Shown here: in pieces, positions 16,379 through 24,133 of the stretch | Position numbering within the stretch: position 1 is the stretch's first letter | Layout of the letters: each line of letters begins with the position of its first letter | DNA from: G963665545 sp963665545 | GTDB taxonomy: Bacteria > Pseudomonadota > Gammaproteobacteria > Xanthomonadales > SZUA-36 | DNA length: 64,000 bases | Assembly: GCA_963665545.2 (NCBI GenBank) | Contig: CAXXKZ010000012.1 | Coordinates: 242,595 to 306,594 of the forward strand | Direction of reading: 5' to 3' | Program-made: the position numbers and the translations under genes | Notes under the pieces: generated by a model | Told to the model about the DNA's origin: nothing | Database searches by the model: none | Seen by the model: the letters and a program-made list of their open reading frames with translations, nothing else

Positions 16379-17566
16379 CTATTGGTCGAACCGATTGTAC
16401 TTTTTCAGAATCTCTTTAAGCCGGTCATGCGGGAGCGCGTGAACCGTCAGATTATCCGCGCCGGTCATGGTTTCAGCAGCGACCATCGCGTTGATGATGG
16501 CCTCCTCGGTAGCCTGCGCAGTGGCTTCGAACAGCGGCGTGATGCGCTCATCCGGAATGGCCTTGAAGTTCAGCTCCGTTCCGGACCCGAATGCAGCGAC
16601 GGTATTTTGGGTTGAGAAAGCCACGAAGATGTCGCCCGAGCCCGAGCCCGAGACCGCCCCCGTTCTGGCCAGCCCATGACTGGCGCGGCGGGCAATACGC
16701 TGCAGTTGGTGCGGCGCCAGCGGCGCGTCGGTGGCGATGACGATAATGATCGATCCATCCTGCTCCTTGCCTTCGTCACGGTGAGTAAATACGCCGGTCG
16801 GTCTGTTGGGCATCAGATCGGTTATTTCCTGGCCGACCGGCACACCGGCCACCCTCAATACGTGGCGCATACCGTGGTTGGCCTGCACCAGAACGCCGAC
16901 TGTGTAGCCACCAATTTCGTCATTCAACACTCGCGATGACGTGCCAATGCCGCCCTTGAAAGCATAAGTGATCATGCCGGTGCCACCGCCGACATTGCCC
17001 TCGGCGACCGGGCCGGATGATGCCGAGTTGATCGCATCGAACACATGCTGCTCGCGCACGTGAAAGCCAAAGGTGTCATTGAGCGCGCCATCCCAGGTCT
17101 CGGTCACAATTGGAACGATGCAGGAGAAACGCTCGGCTGGATCGGTGCGCTGGCCGACGCACCACTTGATCGTCGCGTCACGCACCGTACCGATGCTGAC
17201 CGTATTGGTAATCATGATTGGGCCATAGGTTGAGCCGAACTCATCGATGACCACCACACCGGTGATCTCACCGGCGCCGTTGAGTGAAAACCAGCCGGCC
17301 GGCGCGCCTCTGCGGCCCTCCCTGCCGAGCGGAAAAATTGCGGTAACACCGGTACGAATTGGACCTTTGCCAATTTCGCGCGCACCCTCTCCGCTGATGA
17401 TGTTGGCATGGCCCACTTCCACACCAGCCACGTCGGTAATTGCATTCCATTTGCCCGGCGTACCTTCGAAGGGTACCCCGAGGTCCCGCGCTCGGTCTTT
17501 GGCAGATGCCGGGCTGGCCGTTGCCAGAGCAGCAACAGCAACCATGCACATCAGCTTGTTATTCAT
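16379..17566 (-). CDS. Exported P1 family peptidase (DmpA-type aminopeptidase, S58)
   Basis: Start ATG 17566 opens a signal peptide (MNNKLMCMVAVAALATASPA) and has AGGAG upstream, giving 395 residues. DmpA/P1 enzymes are N-terminal-nucleophile serine aminopeptidases that self-cleave before the catalytic Ser. The family landmarks seen are the N-terminal NAITDVAGVEVGH segment, the GTGMITYAFKGGIGTSSR region, and the GAVSGSGSGDIFVAFST stretch, where the self-cleavage Ser would lie near Gly-Ser-Gly. It probably releases N-terminal residues from periplasmic peptides, including beta-peptides or D-amino acid peptides in some relatives. Its stop codon lies 3-5 bases from the end of repeat copy A, converging with the YiiX-like gene. 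Confidence 0.88.
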   Translation of the reverse strand: MNNKLMCMVAVAALATASPASAKDRARDLGVPFEGTPGKWNAITDVAGVEVGHANIISGEGAREIGKGPIRTGVTAIFPLGREGRRGAPAGWFSLNGAGEITGVVVIDEFGSTYGPIMITNTVSIGTVRDATIKWCVGQRTDPAERFSCIVPIVTETWDGALNDTFGFHVREQHVFDAINSASSGPVAEGNVGGGTGMITYAFKGGIGTSSRVLNDEIGGYTVGVLVQANHGMRHVLRVAGVPVGQEITDLMPNRPTGVFTHRDEGKEQDGSIIIVIATDAPLAPHQLQRIARRASHGLARTGAVSGSGSGDIFVAFSTQNTVAAFGSGTELNFKAIPDERITPLFEATAQATEEAIINAMVAAETMTGADNLTVHALPHDRLKEILKKYNRFDQ

Positions 17567-17681
17567 TTTGATGCTCCTGTATTGTGCGGCCGGGGGGTTC
17601 AGCCAGTTCCGAAAGTGTAGCAGCAACGCAACCAGAGGCGCCTGAATGAAAGCACCCCCGGATGGCGCTATTGCGCGGGCC

Positions 17682-19052
17682 TCAGCGCCAACTTAGTTGT
17701 TGCAGAAATTCAAGCGTCCACCGCCACGCACGTTTCGCCGCATCGGCATTGGCGGACGGTGTCCCGCCCATACGCAAGAACACGCCCAGAGGATGATAGC
17801 TTCGTGTGAATGATGTCGGCTGCCCGGGCAGCCGGATGCCATGCCCCGCATCTGCGAGGCGAAGGTGTTTAACACCATGCGGGAAGGACTTCGCCTGCAA
17901 TCGCCGAACCAATCGATCGCCGGCAATCGCAGAAGGCCAGACCTCGTCGGCCGCCCCTGAAATGATCAGCAGCGGGCCGGGCAGACGCTCAACCTGAATG
18001 TGAAATGGACTGTCCGAGGCCAGCGCATTCCAGGCCCGCAGATAGCCATCAGCGGCACGGAAACCTGAGGGATCGGCGCCATATTCGGCCACCAGGTCAT
18101 CCGATCCGTCGTCGTAGTTGAGGTAGGGCAGTGCCTCGCCGGCGACGGTCCAGCTGGGATCGACAAATTCTACGCCCGAGCGAGCCGAAGCATTGACGAC
18201 ATGACTGGGTACCCGGGCGATCACGCCGGCCACCCGCTCAGGAAAATGGATCGCGGTCAACAGCACCGCCTCGGACCCGCGCGAAGTGCCCATCAGCACC
18301 ACCGGCATACCCTGCGCGGCTTCACTGAGCCAGTCGATTCCTGCTGCAAACAGCTCTAGGGGAATGTCATGCAGCGCAGGCTGTACACCTTCCCAGGCGA
18401 AATAGGCCTGAGCCAGCACCAGGTAGCCATGAGAAGCCAGCAACGGTCCAAACAGCGTATCGAGTCCTCCGCCCGAGCCCGTTAGAACCAGCACCGCGCC
18501 CCTGGATTGCTGCTCAGGTATGTACAAGCGGCCGTGAACACGCCCTTCATGTATGGTTTTGCTCTTGATGGCCGCAGCGGCGAGACGGCGCGAAAACGTG
18601 GCGGAAGTCTCGACCCCATCGTCGGTTTCAAGGTGCAGATCCACAACGAATGCACCCCCGTCTGATAGCACCGGAGTGGTCCGGACATTGCGATCGAACG
18701 CGCTTCTTTTCAGGTACTCCGACTTATCCGCTTCGAGCACCGGGCTCATCGACCACAGTAAACCGTCAGGATCAACGCCCTCATAGCTGCCGCCGACGCT
18801 GTAGGCCCTGGACACTTCCATTTCACCATTGATGTCGGCGAAATACCGGCCAGATGAGCGCCAGACTCGCCCCGCTTCGTCCGACAGTTGCGCTTGCAAC
18901 TTGACCCCGACACCCCCGCTGAGACCACTGATCCGCACATTGAAGGGTGCATCGATCAGCAGGCCGTCACCTTCAATGGTGATGGCCGGTTGAGCCAGCA
19001 ACACCAGCGGCAAAAACCCGAGCAGCATCGCGAGTGCATGTCGTTTGGTCAT
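17682..19052 (-). CDS. Exported acyl-CoA thioesterase/BAAT-family hydrolase
   Basis: Start ATG 19052 opens a signal peptide (MTKRHALAMLLGFLPLVLLA), giving 456 residues. Residues ~30-150 are a beta-sandwich resembling the acyl-CoA thioesterase/BAAT N-terminal domain (APFNVRISGLSGG...LWSMSP). The C-terminal alpha/beta hydrolase domain has the elbow GTSRGSE with Ser as nucleophile, Asp in SGAADEVWPS and His in DAGHGI. Animal BAAT uses Cys here, so a hydrolase or thioesterase is more likely than amino-acid conjugation. The predicted periplasmic location argues against CoA esters as natural substrate. It sits downstream of nothing obvious; the next gene upstream (yajQ) is divergent. Confidence 0.8.
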   Translation of the reverse strand: MTKRHALAMLLGFLPLVLLAQPAITIEGDGLLIDAPFNVRISGLSGGVGVKLQAQLSDEAGRVWRSSGRYFADINGEMEVSRAYSVGGSYEGVDPDGLLWSMSPVLEADKSEYLKRSAFDRNVRTTPVLSDGGAFVVDLHLETDDGVETSATFSRRLAAAAIKSKTIHEGRVHGRLYIPEQQSRGAVLVLTGSGGGLDTLFGPLLASHGYLVLAQAYFAWEGVQPALHDIPLELFAAGIDWLSEAAQGMPVVLMGTSRGSEAVLLTAIHFPERVAGVIARVPSHVVNASARSGVEFVDPSWTVAGEALPYLNYDDGSDDLVAEYGADPSGFRAADGYLRAWNALASDSPFHIQVERLPGPLLIISGAADEVWPSAIAGDRLVRRLQAKSFPHGVKHLRLADAGHGIRLPGQPTSFTRSYHPLGVFLRMGGTPSANADAAKRAWRWTLEFLQQLSWR

Positions 19053-19235
19053 TTCACTGCCTGGTTTGATCTGTTGTTCAAGGAATTTACCCGTCGTGCG
19101 ACATCCGAGTATAAGACATCGGCTCCGCACAAGAGGCGCCCGATGGCTGCGGCGGCGCGCCCCGCACAGAAAAATGTGCCATGATCCGGATTCCGCACCC
19201 GAACCCTGCCAAAACCCGGAAACAAGGAATTACTT

Positions 19236-19718
19236 ATGCCCAGTTTCGATGTCGTTTCTGAAATTGACCATCACGAACTCAAAAACACGTTCGACCAGGC
19301 CAGACGCGAAGTCAGCACGCGCTTCGATTTCAAAGGCAGTGGCTCGCGTTTTGATCTGGCGGACAATTTGATTACGATGCACAGCCAAGCCGAATTCCAA
19401 TTGCACCAGATGTACGACATGCTCTGCAGCAAGCTGGTCAAACGCGGGGTCGACATTTTAAGCTTGAGCTTGGGTGAGCCGGAAATTCATGCTAAAACGG
19501 CCACCCAGACCATCACCGTCAAGGAAGGCATCGAGACAGATGATGCGAAAGGCATGGTGAAAATGATCAAGGGCAGCAAGACCAAGGTACAAACGGCCAT
19601 TCAGGGCAGTCAACTCCGTGTAACCGGCAAGAAACGCGATGACTTGCAAGCAGTAATTGCCCTCCTCAAGGACGCCAAGCTGGGTATCCCGTTACAGTTC
19701 AAGAATTTTCGCGACTGA
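19236..19718 (+). CDS. yajQ: YajQ family nucleotide-binding protein
   Basis: A 160-residue protein typical of YajQ/UPF0234 in length and sequence: it begins MPSFDVVSEIDHHELKNTFD, contains TRFDFKG, KMIKGSKTKVQ and ends with IPLQFKNFRD. The fold is two RRM-like domains. Members bind cyclic di-GMP in some species and nucleic acids or nucleotides in others. Start ATG 19236. It is a single-gene unit; upstream is the divergent BAAT-type gene. Confidence 0.95.
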   Translation: MPSFDVVSEIDHHELKNTFDQARREVSTRFDFKGSGSRFDLADNLITMHSQAEFQLHQMYDMLCSKLVKRGVDILSLSLGEPEIHAKTATQTITVKEGIETDDAKGMVKMIKGSKTKVQTAIQGSQLRVTGKKRDDLQAVIALLKDAKLGIPLQFKNFRD

Positions 19719-19793
19719 CCCAATTGTTGCCGCTGCGCCCCAACCCAATATGGAACCCATCCCCAATAAACGACCCAAATAGCGAGGTGAACC

Positions 19794-21000
19794 ATGTTAT
19801 CCAATTCAAGCTGTGATATCCGGCGAAGAACATTTTGTTTGGGTGCCGGAGCTACCATGCTTCTGCCAATGATCAACAGCAACAGCTATCAATTGTTTGC
19901 CGCAAGCACCGCGCAATACTCCACACGCACCATTGATCTTCTTGAGCGAGCGCTCGTCATCGACATGCTCAACCCGGTCGGCATGGTGGACGGACGGGGG
20001 GAGCGCTGGATGAAAGATCCCGAGTCTTTTTCACAACTTGATTACGCATGGATCAGAAGCTCCGGCATCAATGTCTTTCATCCCGCATCCGGGGACCGGG
20101 GCCATGGTGCCTACCAGCGTGCCAAAGACAAGTTCTCAGACTCCAATTCCCTGATCGTTAACAACGGCGACACCCTGACAAGAATCGACAGCGCCGCAGA
20201 TCTCGAGGGCATCGTCAGCAGTAAGAAGGTGGGGTTGATTTATGGCACCCAGAATTCCGACCATTTCCGCACCACTGAAGATATCGCAGGATTCCACCGG
20301 CTGGGGCAGCGGGTTTCGCAGTTGACGTATAACTGGCAGAACCACATCGGCGCGGGGCCCACTGGAACGCCGCGACGCCGGCCTGACGCTGTTCGGCATC
20401 GAAGTCGTAGAAGAAATGAATCGCGTGGGCATGACGGTGGATGTGTCCCATTGCGCGGATACAACCACGTTGGATGCCTTCGAAGCATCACGCAAGCCGG
20501 TTGCCGTTACTCACTCCAACTGCCGCGCACTGAATCCCGGATACAAGCGCGCCAAAACAGACGAAGCCATCCTCAAGATGGCGGACACCGGCGGGGTAAT
20601 GGATGTGACCACACTGCGCGCATTTGTGCGGGACAAGGATCCAGTTACCGTTGAGCACGTCATCGATCACATTGACCGCGTCGCCAAGCTGACCTCGATC
20701 GAGCACGTTGGCATCGGCAGCGATGCCGACCTGGCCGCCTACGGCGAGGTGGGTATGAAAGACTATCTTACCGCGCCGCCGCATGTGCAGGATTTGTATC
20801 GATTCCGGGAAACCATCGATGTGATAGGCCTGGATCATCCCCAGCGGATGTTCGACCTGACCGAGGCCCTGATCCGGCGCGGTTACAGCGACGAGCACAT
20901 TGAATTGATCATGGGTGGCAATTTTGCCCGGATGTTGGCACAGACCTGGGTGCCCGAGCCGCAGGATGAACCGGGGCAAGGTGAGGAACAGCCACTATGA
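19794..21000 (+). pseudogene. Membrane dipeptidase (M19) family, frameshifted
   Basis: The N-terminal part (19794 to ~20360) begins with a Tat-like signal (RRRTFCLGAGATMLLP) and continues through SQLTYNWQNHIGAG. Homology then jumps to the next frame (ERRDAGLTLFGIEVVEEMNR...) and runs to TGA at 21000. One extra base between about 20350 and 20366, next to a GGGGCCC run, accounts for the change. M19 enzymes are zinc dipeptidases; metal-ligand His residues are seen in TVDVSHCAD and VAVTHSNCRA, and IGSDADL is conserved. The N-terminal HxD zinc motif is replaced by VIDMLNP, as in a divergent M19 subgroup. The joined product would be ~401 residues. It is either a sequencing indel or a real pseudogene. 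Confidence 0.85.
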
Positions 21001-21147
21001 CAACCCGCACACACGGATAACGACCCTGGCATCATGCGGCTCTACCAGGTGGCATTGAAGTCCGATGGCTACGACGAGCAGATGGTCTTCTTTAAAGACC
21101 CGGACGGTAACATCCTGGCGCTGGCGTCCCAGCAGTTACCAGCCTGA
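21001..21147 (+). pseudogene. C-terminal fragment of a VOC/glyoxalase-fold protein
   Basis: Immediately after the M19 stop, and in the same frame, is a stretch ending MVFFKDPDGNILALASQQ (stop TGA 21145-21147). The FFKDPDGNxLAL pattern is the C-terminal strand of vicinal-oxygen-chelate (glyoxalase/bleomycin-resistance) proteins. Only ~45 codons remain, so the rest of the gene has been lost. No start or ribosome-binding site of its own is convincing. Confidence 0.6.
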
Positions 21148-21160
21148 ATACACCAGTACA

Positions 21161-21544
21161 CTACATCAGATCAATAACAATTCCGATCAGTCCGCCGAGT
21201 ACCAGTGCATAACCGCTAAAAATGGTCATGATGGCGCCCGGGGCACGCTTTTCAGCATCTTTGGCGTAGGTGTGCCCGTAGTACTGGCGGCCGATCAGGA
21301 ATACAACACCCGGCAACAACGCCCAGAGGGGACTGACGTAGATGGCGAATGCCAACATCCCGGGAATGAAAACAATCAACTGTTCCAGGGTATTTTGATG
21401 CACGCGAAAGGTCCGCTCAAAGGCGTCATCGCCCACCGTCTTGGGCGCAGCTATACCCGATTTGCTTCGAAGGGCGCCAACTCGCGCTGCGAAATAGCTG
21501 TATTGAACCAGCGCCAATAATATGACAAGCCATACAAGTTCCAT
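21161..21544 (-). CDS. MAPEG family membrane protein
   Basis: A 127-residue protein with four membrane helices. The MAPEG signature region FERTFRVHQNTLEQLIVFIPG is at residues ~43-63, and length is typical. MAPEG proteins include microsomal glutathione transferases; bacterial members of this size are mostly uncharacterised inner-membrane proteins. Start ATG 21544. It is separated from the M20 gene by ~130 bases holding nothing obvious. Confidence 0.9.
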   Translation of the reverse strand: MELVWLVILLALVQYSYFAARVGALRSKSGIAAPKTVGDDAFERTFRVHQNTLEQLIVFIPGMLAFAIYVSPLWALLPGVVFLIGRQYYGHTYAKDAEKRAPGAIMTIFSGYALVLGGLIGIVIDLM

Positions 21545-21676
21545 GAATTAGTCCTCGATTCAGATGCAATCCCGCGGCGCCGTCGGCACCCCGATCATCA
21601 CTAGTGTACTGCATGCATATTGCGCGCTCATCCGCATCCCACAGCCACCGCTTCGGAAAAAACCATTGCCCGCGTT

Positions 21677-23011
21677 TTACAGCGGGTCCTCCAGCGCTCC
21701 GCGATCCACCGCCAACACCGCCCGCAGCAGCACATCAGCGCCATTGGCCATATCCTCTGCCGAGGTATATTCTTCAGGCGCGTGGCTGATTCCGTTTTGG
21801 CTAGGCACGAAAATCATACCTGTAGGGGCGATTTGCGCCATATCCTGAGCATCGTGTCCGGCGCCGCTGGGCATCTCGATGTTGCTCAAGCCCAATGTAT
21901 TGGCAGCCTCGGCAATGACCTGCCGCAGTATGGGGTGCGTTAAGGCCGGTTCGGCGTATAAGGCAATGTGCTCGAAACGGATGGCTGTGCCGTGATCGGC
22001 CGCGATCAGCGCAGCTCGCCGCTCAATCGACCGAAACATCGCCCAGATCACGTCGCTGGAAAGGTCCCGAATCTCCAGACTCATCGTCACCCTGCCAGGA
22101 ATGACATTTGGCGCGCCGGGTTCGGCCTGTATTCGCCCGACGGTGCCCACCTGGGCGCCAGGCCTGGAGGTGATAATTTCGTTGATGGCCAGCATCAGCT
22201 CAGCCGCTGACAGCAGCGCATCGTGGCGGTTATTCATGGGTGTCGTTCCGGCGTGGTTGGCAATCCCCTCGACGACGATGTCCCACCACTGAATTCCCAC
22301 AATTCCGGTGACGACACCAATATCCAGCCCTTGCTCATCGAGGATGCCACCCTGTTCGATATGCAATTCGATAAATGCGGCAATATCTCCCGGCGATCTG
22401 GCGGCTGCCTCCAGTCGCCCAGGATCGCCGCCAATGGCGCGGATGCCTTCGGCAATGGTCAAACCGCTGTGGCTGCGCACGCTCAACGCCGCCTCGTTGA
22501 GCTTGCCCACCATGGCCCTGCTGCCGGTGAGGCCGCCCTCCTCATCCGAAAACACCACCATTTGGAGGGGATGCCGAGTGATAATGTCTCCATCACTCAA
22601 CAGCTGCGCGACCTCCAGGGCCCCGATCACACCCACATCCCCGTCATAGTTGCCACCGCCGGGAACAGAATCAATATGTGAGCCAAACACAATGGGTGGC
22701 AAATCTTCAAGTCCAGCTTTGTGACCCACGAGGTTGCCCGCTGTGTCGATCGAAACTTCGAGCCCGGCCTGGGCCATCAACGTCATGACGTAGTGCCTTG
22801 CATCAATGTCGTATTGGCTGAAAGCCACCCGGCTCACGCCGCCTTGCGGATTGGCGCCAAACTCAGAAAGTGCCGTGATGCGCTGTTCCATCCTCACGGC
22901 GCTGGCGCGCGGTAGCGAGTCCGCCGCAGCTTGCGGTGGAATGATCACCGGGCACAGCAACACGGCAACACAGATTGCACCGCGCATTGGCTGCAAGACC
23001 TCTTTCGGCAC
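21677..23011 (-). CDS. M20 family Zn-dependent hydrolase (hydantoinase/carbamoylase type)
   Basis: A 444-residue amidohydrolase of the N-carbamoyl-amino-acid hydrolase/allantoate amidohydrolase branch. Metal ligands are visible in GSHIDSVPGGGNYDGDVG (His, Asp), FSDEEGG (Glu-Glu) and IELHIEQGG (His), and a C-terminal His is in SGAGHDAQDM. The N-terminus has a hydrophobic signal-like stretch (MRGAICVAVLLCPVIIPPQA), so export is likely, which is unusual for cytosolic carbamoylases. The start is GTG 23011 (AAGGAA upstream); ATG 22987 is possible. The GTG overlaps the stop of the LemA-like gene upstream, implying coupling. Confidence 0.85.
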   Translation of the reverse strand: MPKEVLQPMRGAICVAVLLCPVIIPPQAAADSLPRASAVRMEQRITALSEFGANPQGGVSRVAFSQYDIDARHYVMTLMAQAGLEVSIDTAGNLVGHKAGLEDLPPIVFGSHIDSVPGGGNYDGDVGVIGALEVAQLLSDGDIITRHPLQMVVFSDEEGGLTGSRAMVGKLNEAALSVRSHSGLTIAEGIRAIGGDPGRLEAAARSPGDIAAFIELHIEQGGILDEQGLDIGVVTGIVGIQWWDIVVEGIANHAGTTPMNNRHDALLSAAELMLAINEIITSRPGAQVGTVGRIQAEPGAPNVIPGRVTMSLEIRDLSSDVIWAMFRSIERRAALIAADHGTAIRFEHIALYAEPALTHPILRQVIAEAANTLGLSNIEMPSGAGHDAQDMAQIAPTGMIFVPSQNGISHAPEEYTSAEDMANGADVLLRAVLAVDRGALEDPL

Positions 23012-23991
23012 TAGGTTCCTTTAAAACCCTTTGAACCATCGCCGGCCTGCATGCCCAACGCCTCGGGTTCAGTGATTGCGGAGAAAAACCCCTTTTGGTG
23101 AAAATTCCCCAGCCCGGCCAAAAGCGTACCGGGTGAACGCTGGATGGGTCCGTTGAAGGCGCTCACTGCCTCGTTGAAACGCATGCGGGTCACCGCGATG
23201 CAGTACTCGGTGCGGTCCAGGCTGGCCCGTAACTGGCACAGCTGATCAGAACCATTGAGACTCGGCCACTTTCCAGCAAAGTCGACAAAGTCGGACAAAT
23301 TGGACTTCAGTGATGCATCCAGACTGCTGACCTGGTTCAGTAATCCCTGGTCATCGACCAGGCGCTCACCTTCGGCCAGTAACCTGGCCAGCAATTCAAG
23401 GTCGCTGGTGGATTCGTCAACCATGCGGCCGATATCCGCCAGGGCAGAATCTGATTGGGCAGAATCTAATTGGACGTTGGTGGCAGGTTCGGCAGATGCA
23501 GCCAGCGGCGGCTCAATGGCGTGATCCGGCTCCAGGCCCGTTGCGACCGTTTCGATCAACGAGGGCATCAATAAGGCGCGCTGAAGAAACTGCTTTTCAA
23601 GCTGCGCCCAGCGCCTGAATATTCGGCGTTCGCGCACCACCAACCGGTTGTAATAAACCATCATCAGCAGGAATGGGCTGGTCAGCAACAATGAATAGAG
23701 AATAGTGTTAAATACCACGTGATCCCGAGCGGAGGTGTAAAGCACCGGGCTCAATTCTTCCGCGCCTTCAAGCTGGAGCCCTGGCTGCGGGTCGCCAGCG
23801 AAAATGAAAACGAGCATGACGACGACGATGACGCCGCTTGCCGCAAAGTATACTGGCCAGGAGCGGCCCCTGGGCTGGTCCACCCTGGCATAGTTCATCA
23901 GTGCAGACAGGCTTTCACGCAAACGCCCGGCCTGGCGGGTAGATATCAGCCCACCACGCTCCATTGTGTCAATATGCAGTTCAGAATCCAC
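23011..23991 (-). CDS. LemA-like membrane protein
   Basis: A 326-residue protein with two membrane segments (SWPVYFAASGVIVVVMLVFI and a second at ~95-112) followed by a cytoplasmic or periplasmic helical region. The C-terminal ~120 residues resemble LemA: the helix containing LDRTEYCIAVTRMRFNEAVS and the following 'PGTLLAGLGNFHQKGFFSA' segment match the typical LemA 'ARxxYNxAVxxYN...PxxxxAxxxGFxxxxYFxA' pattern. LemA proteins are widespread and of unknown function. The start is GTG 23991 or ATG 23964; no strong ribosome-binding site distinguishes them. Its stop overlaps the start of the M20 hydrolase. Confidence 0.65.
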   Translation of the reverse strand: MDSELHIDTMERGGLISTRQAGRLRESLSALMNYARVDQPRGRSWPVYFAASGVIVVVMLVFIFAGDPQPGLQLEGAEELSPVLYTSARDHVVFNTILYSLLLTSPFLLMMVYYNRLVVRERRIFRRWAQLEKQFLQRALLMPSLIETVATGLEPDHAIEPPLAASAEPATNVQLDSAQSDSALADIGRMVDESTSDLELLARLLAEGERLVDDQGLLNQVSSLDASLKSNLSDFVDFAGKWPSLNGSDQLCQLRASLDRTEYCIAVTRMRFNEAVSAFNGPIQRSPGTLLAGLGNFHQKGFFSAITEPEALGMQAGDGSKGFKGT

Positions 23992-24133
23992 AGATCATTT
24001 CCGGCCAGATTCACAGCAGGTCCGTATTGAGATTACCATCTGGCGCCGTTTCTTGCTTAATCAATCCCCTCAGTGGCAGAGATTGCCCGGCAAGCGGCAA
24101 TGTCCCGGCACGGCCTGCCCGGCGCAAGCCTCC

